From assembly GCA_013289015.1 (NCBI GenBank), contig JABDAV010000018.1, positions 1-44,591 of the forward strand: a stretch of 44,591 bases of DNA, written 5' to 3'. How positions within the stretch are numbered: position 1 is the stretch's first letter; each line of letters opens with the position of its first letter. Below are positions 16,207 to 24,716 of the stretch, piece after piece. The DNA is from Bacteroidota bacterium. GTDB taxonomy: Bacteria > Bacteroidota > Bacteroidia > Chitinophagales > Chitinophagaceae. The notes beneath the pieces are model-generated. The model did no database searches. It was not told the origin of the DNA and was given only the letters and a program-made list of their open reading frames with translations. The position numbers and the translations under genes are program-made.

Positions 16207-16983
16207 ATGGAACCCGTTTTATTTGAAGTACATGATGGGGTAGGATTTATAACATTAAACCGTCCTGAAAAATTAAATTGTTTTAACCGTGAAATGGCGG
16301 TGCGGTTACAGGAGTTTTTAGATGAATGTGATAGATCGCCGCAGGTGCGCTGCGTATATTTAACCGGGATGGGTAAAGGTTTTTCTGCGGGGCAGGACCT
16401 GGCTGAAATACCAGATTTATCAAGAGCAGGCATCCAAAAAATATTGCTGGAACAATTTCATCCGATCTTAATAAAGATCCGCAATCTTCAGAAACCGGTT
16501 GTAGCTGCGGTGAACGGCGTAGCTGCCGGCGCGGGCGCCAATATTGCTTTATGTTGCGACATAGTGGTGGCAGCAAACTCAGCCATATTTCTGCAGGTGT
16601 TTAGTAAGATCGGGCTTATACCCGATTGTGGCGGCACCTTCTTTTTACCGCGGTTAATTGGTTTTCAAAAAGCAAGCGCCTTTATGATGCTGGGTGAAAA
16701 ATTAAGCGCAAAACAGGCCGAACGTTCTGCCGTAATCTACAGGGCTTTTCCTAATAACGTTTTTGAAGCTGAATCAAAAAAAATTGCTGAAACATTAGCC
16801 AAAATGCCAACACGTGGTTTATGGTTTACCAAGAAAGCTTTAAATGAATCACTTAATAATTCGCTTGAACAACAATTGCAATTGGAAGATTATTTGCAAC
16901 AGCGTGCCGCTGCAACAAGCGATTTTAAAGAAGGCGTTGATGCTTTTTTACATAAAAGAAAACCTGAGTTTGGCGGCAATTGA
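16207..16983 (+). CDS. paaG: 2-(1,2-epoxy-1,2-dihydrophenyl)acetyl-CoA isomerase PaaG (crotonase family)
   Basis: A 258-residue crotonase-fold enzyme. PaaG rather than PaaF is suggested by close similarity to E. coli PaaG through GFSAGQDLAEI, KPVVAAVNGVAAGAGANIALCCDIVVAA and FSKIGLIPDCGGTFFLPRL, where the Asp of IPDCGG is the PaaG catalytic residue. It converts the epoxide made by PaaABC to the seven-membered oxepin-CoA. It begins 184 bp after paaD in the same direction. That gap shows no clear terminator, so the gene could be in the same operon or have its own promoter. The CoA oxyanion-hole segments (SAGQD, AAGAG) are intact. Confidence 0.92.
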   Translation: MEPVLFEVHDGVGFITLNRPEKLNCFNREMAVRLQEFLDECDRSPQVRCVYLTGMGKGFSAGQDLAEIPDLSRAGIQKILLEQFHPILIKIRNLQKPVVAAVNGVAAGAGANIALCCDIVVAANSAIFLQVFSKIGLIPDCGGTFFLPRLIGFQKASAFMMLGEKLSAKQAERSAVIYRAFPNNVFEAESKKIAETLAKMPTRGLWFTKKALNESLNNSLEQQLQLEDYLQQRAAATSDFKEGVDAFLHKRKPEFGGN

Positions 16984-17037
16984 GTATCAGAAATTATTTA
17001 ACTATAAACTAATCAATTCTTATTCTATTATCATCTT

Positions 17038-17454
17038 ATGCAAGAGAACAATCCGGCTGCTATAATAGAACATGTCTTTGCCAAAGATGCCTTTAGCCAA
17101 TGGTTGGGCATTGAGCTACTTGATATAAAAGAAGGTTACAGCAAAATAAAAATGACTGTTAGAAATGAAATGATGAACGGCCTTAATGTTGTGCACGGAG
17201 GAATAGCCTTTTCACTTGCCGACAGTGCATTTGCGTTCGCCTGCAACAGCAGGAATAATTTATCGCTTGCGCTGGAAACATCTGTATCTTTTCTGAAACC
17301 TGTGTTTGCTGGCGATGTATTAATTGCAGAAGCAAAAGAAATACGCAATGGTAAAAACACAGGTGTGTACCTTGTTGAAGTAACCAACCAGCATGAAAAC
17401 CTGGTAGCTTTATTTAAAGGCACCTGTTACAGAACAGGCAAACCACTTTTGTAG
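17038..17454 (+). CDS. paaI: Hotdog-fold acyl-CoA thioesterase PaaI
   Basis: A 138-residue hotdog thioesterase. The family signature is intact: MNGLNVVHGGIAFSLADSAFAFACNSR, with the conserved N..HGG and the acidic D of LADSAF, then ALETSVSFLKPVFAGDVLIAEA. PaaI proteins hydrolyse hydroxyphenylacetyl-CoA and related dead-end CoA esters, freeing CoA. The start is 54 bp after paaG in the same direction. It is the last plus-strand gene of the group; the convergent DUF983 gene ends 9 bp away. Confidence 0.92.
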   Translation: MQENNPAAIIEHVFAKDAFSQWLGIELLDIKEGYSKIKMTVRNEMMNGLNVVHGGIAFSLADSAFAFACNSRNNLSLALETSVSFLKPVFAGDVLIAEAKEIRNGKNTGVYLVEVTNQHENLVALFKGTCYRTGKPLL

Positions 17455-17463
17455 TTTGAATCA

Positions 17464-17928
17464 CTACCAATTACCCATTTGCTCTTTTATTATTCGCTCA
17501 GGGTCTTCAGGTTTCTTCTTCTCCCAGTCAGGATCATATTTCACAAACCAGCTCAGCCAAAGTGTTCGGCAAAACCGCATAAGCGGAGGCTGAAGAATAA
17601 TGAGTACAACAGTGTTTATACCAAGCCACCAAAACACGCGGTTGTCGTTAATAGAAACACCAATCAATATCCACCATAAAACAAAACTGACACCTGACAG
17701 CAGCATCGTAATACCATAACTTACATAACCGGTTCCATAATAAAATCCTACTTCAATATCAGTAACCTGTTCACAAACCGGGCATCGTTCATACATTTTC
17801 ATGTACCTGTTTCCCTTTAACGCAAATGCATTTTTCGATTGAAATATATCGCCACGACGGCATCGCGGGCACTTATTGGTTAAAACACTAAGTAAATAAG
17901 AAGGCCTGTTGGAACTCATTTGCTGCAA
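17464..17928 (-). CDS. DUF983 zinc-ribbon membrane protein
   Basis: A 154-residue DUF983 (PF06170) protein. Two CXXC knuckles occur near the N-terminus (NKCPRCRRGDIF and YERCPVCEQVTDIEVGFYYGTGY), presumably binding zinc. Two hydrophobic segments follow (VSYGITMLLSGVSFVLWWILIG and VFWWLGINTVVLIILQPPLM). The family's function is unknown. It follows murF by 15 bp and is probably co-transcribed with it. Confidence 0.9.
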   Translation of the reverse strand: MQQMSSNRPSYLLSVLTNKCPRCRRGDIFQSKNAFALKGNRYMKMYERCPVCEQVTDIEVGFYYGTGYVSYGITMLLSGVSFVLWWILIGVSINDNRVFWWLGINTVVLIILQPPLMRFCRTLWLSWFVKYDPDWEKKKPEDPERIIKEQMGNW

Positions 17929-17943
17929 TTCAAGGCAGCAAAG

Positions 17944-19236
17944 TTATTCAACTTTAAATGCGGTTAAAACTTTTTCCATTTGCATGCTGCGGCTTCCTTT
18001 TATTAAAAAATACGCATGCTGAAAATGGTGCTGTTGAATATAAACCGAAGCTTCTTCTGCCTTATCAAAATAAGTGTATGATTGATGCGTGGTCTTAAAA
18101 TTTCCGCCAACAAGAATTACATTTTGAAAATTGTATTGCTGAATAAGCTTTACAAGATTTTCATGCTCGGGAATGCTTTCTTCTCCTAACTCCATCATTC
18201 CTCCAAGCACAAGAATTTTATTGTCTGTATGAATGTTCCTGAAATTTTCAATTGCAACTTTCATGCTTGAAGGGTTTGCATTGTAAGCATCCAGTATTAT
18301 TTTGTTCGAACCAATTTCAATCAACTGCGAGCGGCTGTTTGAAGGGATATAGTTTTCTATTGAAGATTTTATTTTTTCATCGGGCACATTAAAATATTTA
18401 CCAAGGGCAACAGCACACAAAATATTAGGCAGGTTATAATCGCCAACAAGATTTGTTTTTATAACATTAAATGAAAATCCTTTTGTAATGGCAACTTCCA
18501 AAAAAGGTGCAAAAGCTTTTGCATTGCCGGTTACTTCGCCGTTTTTTGTTCCGTACCAAATAATTTGCTGAATGCCTTTGCTCATTTCATGCAAATAATC
18601 ATAATCATCAAAAGCAAATACAACACCGTTATGTAAGCGGATAAAATCATACAATTCACCTTTACCCTTCTTTACACCTTCTATTCCTCCAAAGCCCTCC
18701 AAGTGCGCTTTGCCAATATTTGAAATAATACCGTGTGTTGGCTGCGCAATTTTACAGTAACCTTCAATTTCTTTTTGATGATTAGCGCCCATTTCAATAA
18801 CCGCCATTTGCGCATCACTTTTAATTTTTAAAATAGTCAGCGGCAAGCCGATATGATTATTAAGATTTCCTTCTGTTGTATATGTTTTATAATTCGATGA
18901 AAGCACTGCATGAATCAATTCCTTCGTTGTGGTTTTTCCATTACTTCCTGTGATCGCAATAAAAGGAATACTGAATTGTTCGCGATGAAATTTTGCAAGC
19001 TGCTGTAATGTTTCAAGCACATTATTAACCTTAATTAATTTATTGTTTGAAGCACTGATTGCCTCATCAACTACAGTATAAGCAGCACCGAGTTCCAATG
19101 CCTGTAAAGCAAAATGGTTACCGTTAAAATTTTCTCCCTTCAAAGCAAAATAAATATCACCGGCTTTAAGTTTTCTTGTATCTGTTTGCACAGATGAATG
19201 CTGTAAATAAAGCTCATATAATTCGGGAATGGTCAA
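17944..19236 (-). CDS. murF: UDP-N-acetylmuramoyl-tripeptide--D-alanyl-D-alanine ligase MurF
   Basis: A 430-residue Mur ligase of the cytoplasmic peptidoglycan pathway. It shows the MurF N-terminal substrate domain (SVQTDTRKLKAGDIYFALKGENFNGN), the ATP loop ITGSNGKTTTKELI near residue 100, VIEMGANHQKEIEGYCKIA, and the Mur C-terminal domain (NKIILDAYNANPSSMKVAIENF, ILVLGGMMELGEES). The start must be a TTG at 19236: no in-frame ATG lies upstream or early enough in the protein. DUF983 follows on the same strand. Confidence 0.95.
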   Translation of the reverse strand: MTIPELYELYLQHSSVQTDTRKLKAGDIYFALKGENFNGNHFALQALELGAAYTVVDEAISASNNKLIKVNNVLETLQQLAKFHREQFSIPFIAITGSNGKTTTKELIHAVLSSNYKTYTTEGNLNNHIGLPLTILKIKSDAQMAVIEMGANHQKEIEGYCKIAQPTHGIISNIGKAHLEGFGGIEGVKKGKGELYDFIRLHNGVVFAFDDYDYLHEMSKGIQQIIWYGTKNGEVTGNAKAFAPFLEVAITKGFSFNVIKTNLVGDYNLPNILCAVALGKYFNVPDEKIKSSIENYIPSNSRSQLIEIGSNKIILDAYNANPSSMKVAIENFRNIHTDNKILVLGGMMELGEESIPEHENLVKLIQQYNFQNVILVGGNFKTTHQSYTYFDKAEEASVYIQQHHFQHAYFLIKGSRSMQMEKVLTAFKVE

Positions 19237-19326
19237 TGTAAAACGTTTGATGCAAGATATAGCGTGAAACGCAGAAAGACTTAAAACTTAAACCCAAAAC
19301 TTACAGCTCAACCTTATCTTCGCTTT

Positions 19327-20550
19327 ATGCTTTTCGCAGATGTAATCGGCCAGCAAAATACAAAGCATCATTTATTGGAAATGGTTGAACAAAACCGTTT
19401 AAGCCATGCTTTACTCTTTTTGGGTAAAGAAGGTACTGGCGCTTTGCCATTGGCTTTAGCGTTTGCAGAATACATCAGCCTCCTCCCAGCCTCCCCCGGT
19501 GGAGGAGAAAAAATGCAGGCAGCTTCATTGTTTGGAGAAGCGGTGGTAGAAACAAAACCTGTTTTTCCGAAAACAACTGATGAAGCAGATGCATTCATGC
19601 AAAAACAGGCGGCTTTTTCAAAAGCAAACAATTATGTGCATCCTGATATTCATTTTTCGTACCCGGTAATTCCAAAAAAACCGGGCGACAAACCTGTGAG
19701 CACAGATTATATTCCTGAATGGCGCGAATTTATTCAGCAGTTTGCTTATGGAAATGTTTACGACTGGCTGCAGTTTATTGGCGCGGAAAATAAGCAGGGA
19801 AATATTACCGCTGAAGAATGCAATGACATCATTCGCAAACTAAGCCTTAAAAGTTTTGAAAGCCCTTATAAAACCCTCATCATGTGGATGCCGGAATATC
19901 TTGGTAAAGAAGGCAATAAACTTTTAAAACTGATTGAAGAACCGCCTCCGGATACTTTATTTATTCTTGTTGCAGAAAATGAAGACATGATACTGCCAAC
20001 TATTTTAAGCCGTTGCCAATTGGTGAAATTATATTCACTTGAAACAAACGAGATTGCCGGCGCATTAATAAAACGCGGCAATCTTGAAAAAACGGCAGCC
20101 CAGCAAACTGCGGCTATTGCGCAAGGCAACTATCGCGAAGCATTGCAGTTACTGCAAAATGCATCCGAAGACTGGCAAAGTTTATTGCGTGAATGGCTGA
20201 ACAGTATTTTGAAAAACGGGGCAGGCGCGCAGGTAAAATGGATAGAAGAAATAAGCAAGCTTGGCCGCGAAAAACAGAAGCAGTTCCTGTTATATTTTAT
20301 TCACTTGTTACAACAAAGCATTAGCATTCGTTTTGCGGGAGACAGTATTTCCATTGCAGATTCTGAGAAGGATTTTGCAGCCCGGCTTAATAAAATGACT
20401 TCGGTACATCACCAGCAGGCCATTATAGAAGAGCTTAACAAAGCAGTCTATTATATAGAACGCAATGCCAATGCTAAAATATTGTTTCATACCCTTACTA
20501 TTAAATTGTATCATGTCATTAAGAACAATGTCTTAATTTTGACCGATTAA
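19327..20550 (+). CDS. holB: DNA polymerase III delta' subunit, zinc-module cysteines missing
   Basis: A 407-residue clamp-loader delta' protein: MLFADVIGQQNTKHHLLEMV, NRLSHALLFLGKEGTGALPLALAFAEYI, HPDIHFSYPVIPKKPG, YGNVYDWLQFIGAENKQGNI, YLGKEGNKLLKLIEEPPPDTLFILVAEN and ILPTILSRCQLV. The degenerate P-loop (GKEGTG without GK[ST]) is normal for delta'. The region between YIS and HPDIHF, where delta' proteins usually hold a four-cysteine zinc module, has no cysteine here. Instead it has LLPASPGGGEKMQAASLF followed by a divergent linker. A palindromic repeat (19479-19508) encodes the first part. The rest appears intact. Confidence 0.93.
   Translation: MLFADVIGQQNTKHHLLEMVEQNRLSHALLFLGKEGTGALPLALAFAEYISLLPASPGGGEKMQAASLFGEAVVETKPVFPKTTDEADAFMQKQAAFSKANNYVHPDIHFSYPVIPKKPGDKPVSTDYIPEWREFIQQFAYGNVYDWLQFIGAENKQGNITAEECNDIIRKLSLKSFESPYKTLIMWMPEYLGKEGNKLLKLIEEPPPDTLFILVAENEDMILPTILSRCQLVKLYSLETNEIAGALIKRGNLEKTAAQQTAAIAQGNYREALQLLQNASEDWQSLLREWLNSILKNGAGAQVKWIEEISKLGREKQKQFLLYFIHLLQQSISIRFAGDSISIADSEKDFAARLNKMTSVHHQQAIIEELNKAVYYIERNANAKILFHTLTIKLYHVIKNNVLILTD
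19479..19508. repeat. GC-rich palindromic repeat inside holB
   Basis: GCCTCCTCCCAGCCTCCCCC is followed by GGTGGAGGAG; CCTCC and GGAGG form the hairpin arms. It is translated as LLPASPGGGE at residues about 52-61 of the delta' subunit. It matches the class seen in the paa genes 4 kb upstream. Confidence 0.65.
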
Positions 20551-20626
20551 CACTGTACATATTTTTTGATATTTACAGCAGGTGAAGAAGGAATTTTGTG
20601 AAGCCAGCAAAGGAAACGTTGTCATC

Positions 20627-20790
20627 GTTCCTTGCGTCGCACACCGGAACTGAAGTAATTTCTTTAGCTACGGTTTCAAATGCAGATAGCATTTCAAAAT
20701 ATAAACAGTATACATTTTGAAAACGTTATTCGGATATAACACTACAGTTCAGCAGCATTCCTGCAGTTGAAGTGTTGCGACGCAACGAAG
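20627..20790. repeat. Dispersed repeat with imperfect inverted ends (holB-ricT gap)
   Basis: The left arm at 20627-20652 (GTTCCTTGCGTCGCACACCG...) is an imperfect inverse of the right arm at 20764-20790 (CAGTTGAAGTGTTGCGACGC...). The right arm contains the perfect palindrome GTTGCGACGCAAC. Between them lies a second hairpin, TTTCAAAAT ... ATTTTGAAA (near 20694-20722). No ORF is present. This accounts for most of the 312-bp gap between holB and ricT. Confidence 0.55.
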
Positions 20791-20862
20791 CTTAATGCTT
20801 ATTCCAAAGCTGGTTACCCAAAAATCTTCTTCCATATTTTTTACTGATCATAATTGAATATA

Positions 20863-22161
20863 ATGAGTTGTGGAAGTTGCGGTACGGGTAAACCTAATGG
20901 TTGTAAAAGTAATGGCGGATGCAGCACCGGCAGTTGTAACCGCATGAATGTACATGACTGGTTATGGAACCTGCCGATAAGCGATGCGGACAGTGCCTGT
21001 AAAGTGGTGGAAATAAGTTTTAACCAGGGCAGCCGGAAAGATTATTATCGTAATGCCTCGCTGCAATATTTTGAAAAGGGCGATATGGTTACGGTTGAAG
21101 GCGTGAACGGTTTTGATATGGGTGAAGTAAGTTTAACCGGCGAGCTGGTGCGTTTACAATTGAAGAAAAAAAATATCAGTGAGTATGGCATTGATATGAA
21201 AAAAATACTGCGCCTGAGCAACGAGAAAGATCTTGAGATCTTTGAAAAAAACAAAGCCCGTGAACGTGATGCATTAACAACAAGCCGCGTTATTGCCAGA
21301 GGCCTGAACCTTGATATGAAATTGATTGAAGTGGAGATCCAGGCAGACGGTAAAAAAGGAACATTTTTTTATACCGCGGATGACCGTGTTGATTTTCGCG
21401 AGCTGATAAGGCTTTACGCTTCTGAATTTAAACTGAAGATCGAAATGCGCCAGGTGGGTATTCGCCAGGGCGCTGCAAAAGTTGGCGGCATTGGCAGTTG
21501 CGGAAGAGAATTATGCTGCTCAACATGGCTTACCGATTTTAAAAGTGTTACTACTACAGCGGCACGTTATCAAAACTTATCTATTAATCAAACAAAGCTG
21601 AGTGGACAATGCGGCCGTTTAAAATGTTGTTTGAATTATGAGCTGGATACTTATTTAGATGCGCTGCAGGATTTTCCTGATAACGCAGATATATTGGAAA
21701 CTTCAAAAGGCCAGGCAATCTTAATTAAGAAAGACATTTTCAAAAACCTGATGTGGTATATTTTACAAGGCGGGGCCAAGCATTATCCTTTAACCATTCG
21801 CCGTGTAAAAGAAATAAAACAACTTAATGCAAAAGGGGTAAAGGTTGACGACCTGCAGCCTATAGAGCTTTCTACTTCAAAAGAAGTTGAACACAGCTTT
21901 GTTGATGTGGTTGGCCACCTTACCATAAGCAACCTGGAAAAAACAACGCAGCGCAACAAAGAAAAACAAAAGCAGGAAAGAAATAAAGAGGGTTCAAATC
22001 AACAGCAGCATCAACAGAAAAATAAACCACAACAACAAAATCAAAGACCATTGCAGCAGAAGCCTGCTCAGCCACCCACTAAACAGCAGCCACCTGCAAG
22101 GCCGCCGCAAAAAGGAAATACCGGCAGAAATAAACCGCAGCCGCCTCAGAAAAATAACTGA
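20863..22161 (+). CDS. ricT: PSP1-domain protein RicT (YaaT)
   Basis: A 432-residue PSP1 protein from the ATG at 20863 (MSCGSCGTGKPNG). The N-terminus is cysteine-rich. The core shows VEISFNQGSRKDYY, FTADDRVDFRELIRLYASEFKLKIEMRQVG and the two conserved cysteine motifs GSCGRELCCSTWL (about 211-223) and SGQCGRLKCCLNYE (about 246-259). In Bacillus, RicT works with RicA and RicF in an Fe-S complex that assists RNase Y; those partners are not visible here. The last 60 residues are a Gln/Pro/Lys-rich low-complexity tail, probably disordered. Its stop directly abuts that of the convergent phospholipase-like gene, with no space for a separate terminator. Confidence 0.9.
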   Translation: MSCGSCGTGKPNGCKSNGGCSTGSCNRMNVHDWLWNLPISDADSACKVVEISFNQGSRKDYYRNASLQYFEKGDMVTVEGVNGFDMGEVSLTGELVRLQLKKKNISEYGIDMKKILRLSNEKDLEIFEKNKARERDALTTSRVIARGLNLDMKLIEVEIQADGKKGTFFYTADDRVDFRELIRLYASEFKLKIEMRQVGIRQGAAKVGGIGSCGRELCCSTWLTDFKSVTTTAARYQNLSINQTKLSGQCGRLKCCLNYELDTYLDALQDFPDNADILETSKGQAILIKKDIFKNLMWYILQGGAKHYPLTIRRVKEIKQLNAKGVKVDDLQPIELSTSKEVEHSFVDVVGHLTISNLEKTTQRNKEKQKQERNKEGSNQQQHQQKNKPQQQNQRPLQQKPAQPPTKQQPPARPPQKGNTGRNKPQPPQKNN

Positions 22162-23151
22162 TTACGATTCTTTTTTTGCACGTAATAAACTGTCTTTAAA
22201 CAAATCGTTTTTCTTAAAAGATCTTATTTCTTTTTTGAGTTGTTTTCTTTCAGGTTTTTTATTCTGATATAAATCTTCCAGATTGGGTTTGCCTGCATCC
22301 ACCCATGCAGAGTACCAGAAATCTGCGACCATGTTAGCAGAATAAATAAGCTGATCATTAATAGTAGAAGTTAAAGCTGCAGCATATTGCCTGGCAAATT
22401 CATTAGTATACACTTTTGTTATCCTGCCATAATACATTTTCTCAACATACCTGGAGCTGTCGGGAAAATTTGCAGCCACTTCTTTTTCTTTCTCAAACAT
22501 TTCGGGCAACAATGCATGCGCTCTTTTTACTGCAGCCCAAATAACATCCGGCTTATTATTTATATAAGTCGCTTTATGTTTTGTGTGCAATTGATAATTG
22601 CTGAGTTCAAGTTCCGGAATAGTTGATTCCCATAAAGCATGCAAACCTTTCTGGCCGGTTAATTGTCCATCGTAATTATTGCTTGTATGTAAAGGAACGT
22701 TGGCGTCTTCAACATAATGCGCCAGATCATCAGCAAAAAAAATAATACTGTCGCCGTTCTTTTGTTTGAAGGCATTCACCAGCGAATCATATTCTATAAC
22801 AACCTGGTAAGGAACATAGCCATATCTCTTCAATGTATCCCACGAATATTGCTGAATGGCTGTTGCCAGATCATGCGGCATTATATTAACAGCACCGTTA
22901 CCATAATTTTCAAGATCAATAAAATGTTTGGCGGCTTCACTTTTATCAGTATTCCGCCGTTTATCAGGTCGAATGGCATTTGCAACAAGAGAATCTATAT
23001 GTGCATAGAAAAATTTACGTAATGATTTTGGCAATTGATATACGGCCAATTGCGTGGCTGTTTCATGAACGTAAAATCCCCAGCTACACAATGAAACAAC
23101 AATAACAAGGCATGAAAAAAATAAAGCTACAGGAAAAGTTCTCTTTCTCAT
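22162..23151 (-). CDS. Zinc-dependent phospholipase C / S1-P1 nuclease-like exported protein
   Basis: A 329-residue exported protein. From the ATG at 23151 a signal peptide or anchor (RKRTFPVALFFSCLVIVVSLCSWGF) leads into SWGFYVHETATQLAVY. KHFIDLENYG follows, then IIFFADDLAHYVEDANVPLHTSNNYDG and KGLHALWES. This His/Asp arrangement (W/H start, H..D..H, H...) is the trinuclear-zinc pattern of the phospholipase C/P1 nuclease superfamily. Substrate could be phospholipid or nucleic acid; the sequence does not decide. The open frame runs 39 codons upstream of 23151, but that part has no signal-peptide character. Confidence 0.82.
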   Translation of the reverse strand: MRKRTFPVALFFSCLVIVVSLCSWGFYVHETATQLAVYQLPKSLRKFFYAHIDSLVANAIRPDKRRNTDKSEAAKHFIDLENYGNGAVNIMPHDLATAIQQYSWDTLKRYGYVPYQVVIEYDSLVNAFKQKNGDSIIFFADDLAHYVEDANVPLHTSNNYDGQLTGQKGLHALWESTIPELELSNYQLHTKHKATYINNKPDVIWAAVKRAHALLPEMFEKEKEVAANFPDSSRYVEKMYYGRITKVYTNEFARQYAAALTSTINDQLIYSANMVADFWYSAWVDAGKPNLEDLYQNKKPERKQLKKEIRSFKKNDLFKDSLLRAKKES

Positions 23152-23266
23152 ATCTGTATTTAAGCAGCAAAAGTAAAAGCTAAACATTCCGTAAATATTA
23201 AATAAATGTGAAGCTGCTTTACCACTGTAACATTTATCCATAAAACACACCGTATTTTTGCCACCC

Positions 23267-24709
23267 ATGAGTGTTGATGCCCAAAAATATGAAGCGGTAA
23301 TTGGTTTGGAAGTTCATGCGCGATTGTCAACCAAAAGCAAACTGTTCAGCAGCGATGTTAATGCATATGGTGCTGCGCCTAACGAAAATGTTGGCGTAAT
23401 TACATTGGCGCATCCGGGAACTTTACCCAAAACAAATAAGAAAGCCATTGAATATGCGGTAATGATGGGCATTGCGTGTAACTGCACTATCAATCAAAAA
23501 AATTATTTTGCACGTAAGCATTATTTTTATCCTGATCTTCCGAAAGGTTTTCAAACATCACAACATACTGTTCCTATTTGCGGCGGCGGATTTATTACTA
23601 TTCGTACAGCTTCAGGTGAAAGAAATGTAAAACTTCATCATATACATCTTGAAGAAGATGCCGGCAAAAGTATTCATGATATAGACGAAGAACATAGCTA
23701 TATTGATTACAACCGCGCAGGCACACCATTAATTGAAATAGTAACCGAGCCTGGTATGCATTCTGCGGAAGAAGCGGGATTGTTTGTTTTAGAAATAAGA
23801 AAGCTGGTGCGATGGATAAATATTTGCGATGGTAATATGGAAGAAGGCAGCCTTAGATGTGATGCAAATGTTTCTGTAAGATTAAGAGGCGAGCAAAAAT
23901 TAGGAACAAAAGCGGAAGTAAAAAATCTGAATTCAATCCGCAATGTGAGAAGAGCTGTAGAGTTTGAAATTGAACGCATGGTCAATCTTCTTGAAAAAGG
24001 CGAAAAGATCTATCAGCAAACAAGAAGCTTTGATGCTTCAACCGATACAACATTTGCCATTCGTGAAAAAGAAGAAGCAAATGATTACCGCTATCTCCCT
24101 GAACCTGATTTGCCACCATTGAATTTAAGCGATGAATATCTCGGTAACATAAAAAACAATTTACCTGCCTTACCACAACAACTATATAAAAAATATCAGT
24201 CGGATTTTGGGTTGAATGAATATGATGCAGCGCAATTGGGCAATGAAAAAGAAACTGCAGATTATTTTGAATCGGCGCTTGCACATACAAACAATTATAA
24301 AGCAGTTGCGAATTGGATCAACGGGCCGGTAAAACAAATGATGAATGAATCAGGCATTGCGTTGAATGAAATTCCTGTTGAAAAACTTGCAGGGATGATT
24401 GAGCTTATTGATAATGGCGAAATAAGTTTTTCAAACGCTTCAGCAAAATTATTGCCTGCAATTATCAAGAATAAAACTGTGCCTGTTGCTGAACTTGCAG
24501 CGCAGCTTAACATCATTCAAACCAATAATACAGATGAGCTTAAACAATGGGTAACTATTGTGTTGAATAAAATGCCAGATAAAGTTTCAGAATACAAGAA
24601 AGGAAAAAAAGGATTGATGGGGTTATTTGTGGGGGAAGTAAAAAAAATGAGCAAGGGCAAAGCAGATCTTAGGTCTGTTACGCAATTGCTTGAAGAAACA
24701 TTAAATTAA
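23267..24709 (+). CDS. gatB: Aspartyl/glutamyl-tRNA(Asn/Gln) amidotransferase subunit B
   Basis: A 480-residue GatB. Signatures: KYEAVIGLEVHARLSTKSKLFS, HPGTLPKTNKKAIEYAVMMG, NYFARKHYFYPDLPKGFQTSQ, HLEEDAGKSIHD, YIDYNRAGTPLIEIVTEPGM, GNMEEGSLRCDANVSVR and NDYRYLPEPDLPPL. The C-terminal YqeY-like tail follows. It binds tRNA and activates the mischarged aminoacyl end in the GatCAB complex. gatA and gatC are not in the window. The ATG at 23267 is chosen over an upstream TTG. The lipoprotein thioredoxin gene begins 7 bp after the stop. Confidence 0.97.
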   Translation: MSVDAQKYEAVIGLEVHARLSTKSKLFSSDVNAYGAAPNENVGVITLAHPGTLPKTNKKAIEYAVMMGIACNCTINQKNYFARKHYFYPDLPKGFQTSQHTVPICGGGFITIRTASGERNVKLHHIHLEEDAGKSIHDIDEEHSYIDYNRAGTPLIEIVTEPGMHSAEEAGLFVLEIRKLVRWINICDGNMEEGSLRCDANVSVRLRGEQKLGTKAEVKNLNSIRNVRRAVEFEIERMVNLLEKGEKIYQQTRSFDASTDTTFAIREKEEANDYRYLPEPDLPPLNLSDEYLGNIKNNLPALPQQLYKKYQSDFGLNEYDAAQLGNEKETADYFESALAHTNNYKAVANWINGPVKQMMNESGIALNEIPVEKLAGMIELIDNGEISFSNASAKLLPAIIKNKTVPVAELAAQLNIIQTNNTDELKQWVTIVLNKMPDKVSEYKKGKKGLMGLFVGEVKKMSKGKADLRSVTQLLEETLN

Positions 24710-24716
24710 TTTGAAC

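Noticed and set aside
23152-23268. 39-residue extension of the phospholipase C-like protein
   Set aside because: It would overlap the gatB start and places the signal peptide in the interior; the ATG at 23151 fits better.
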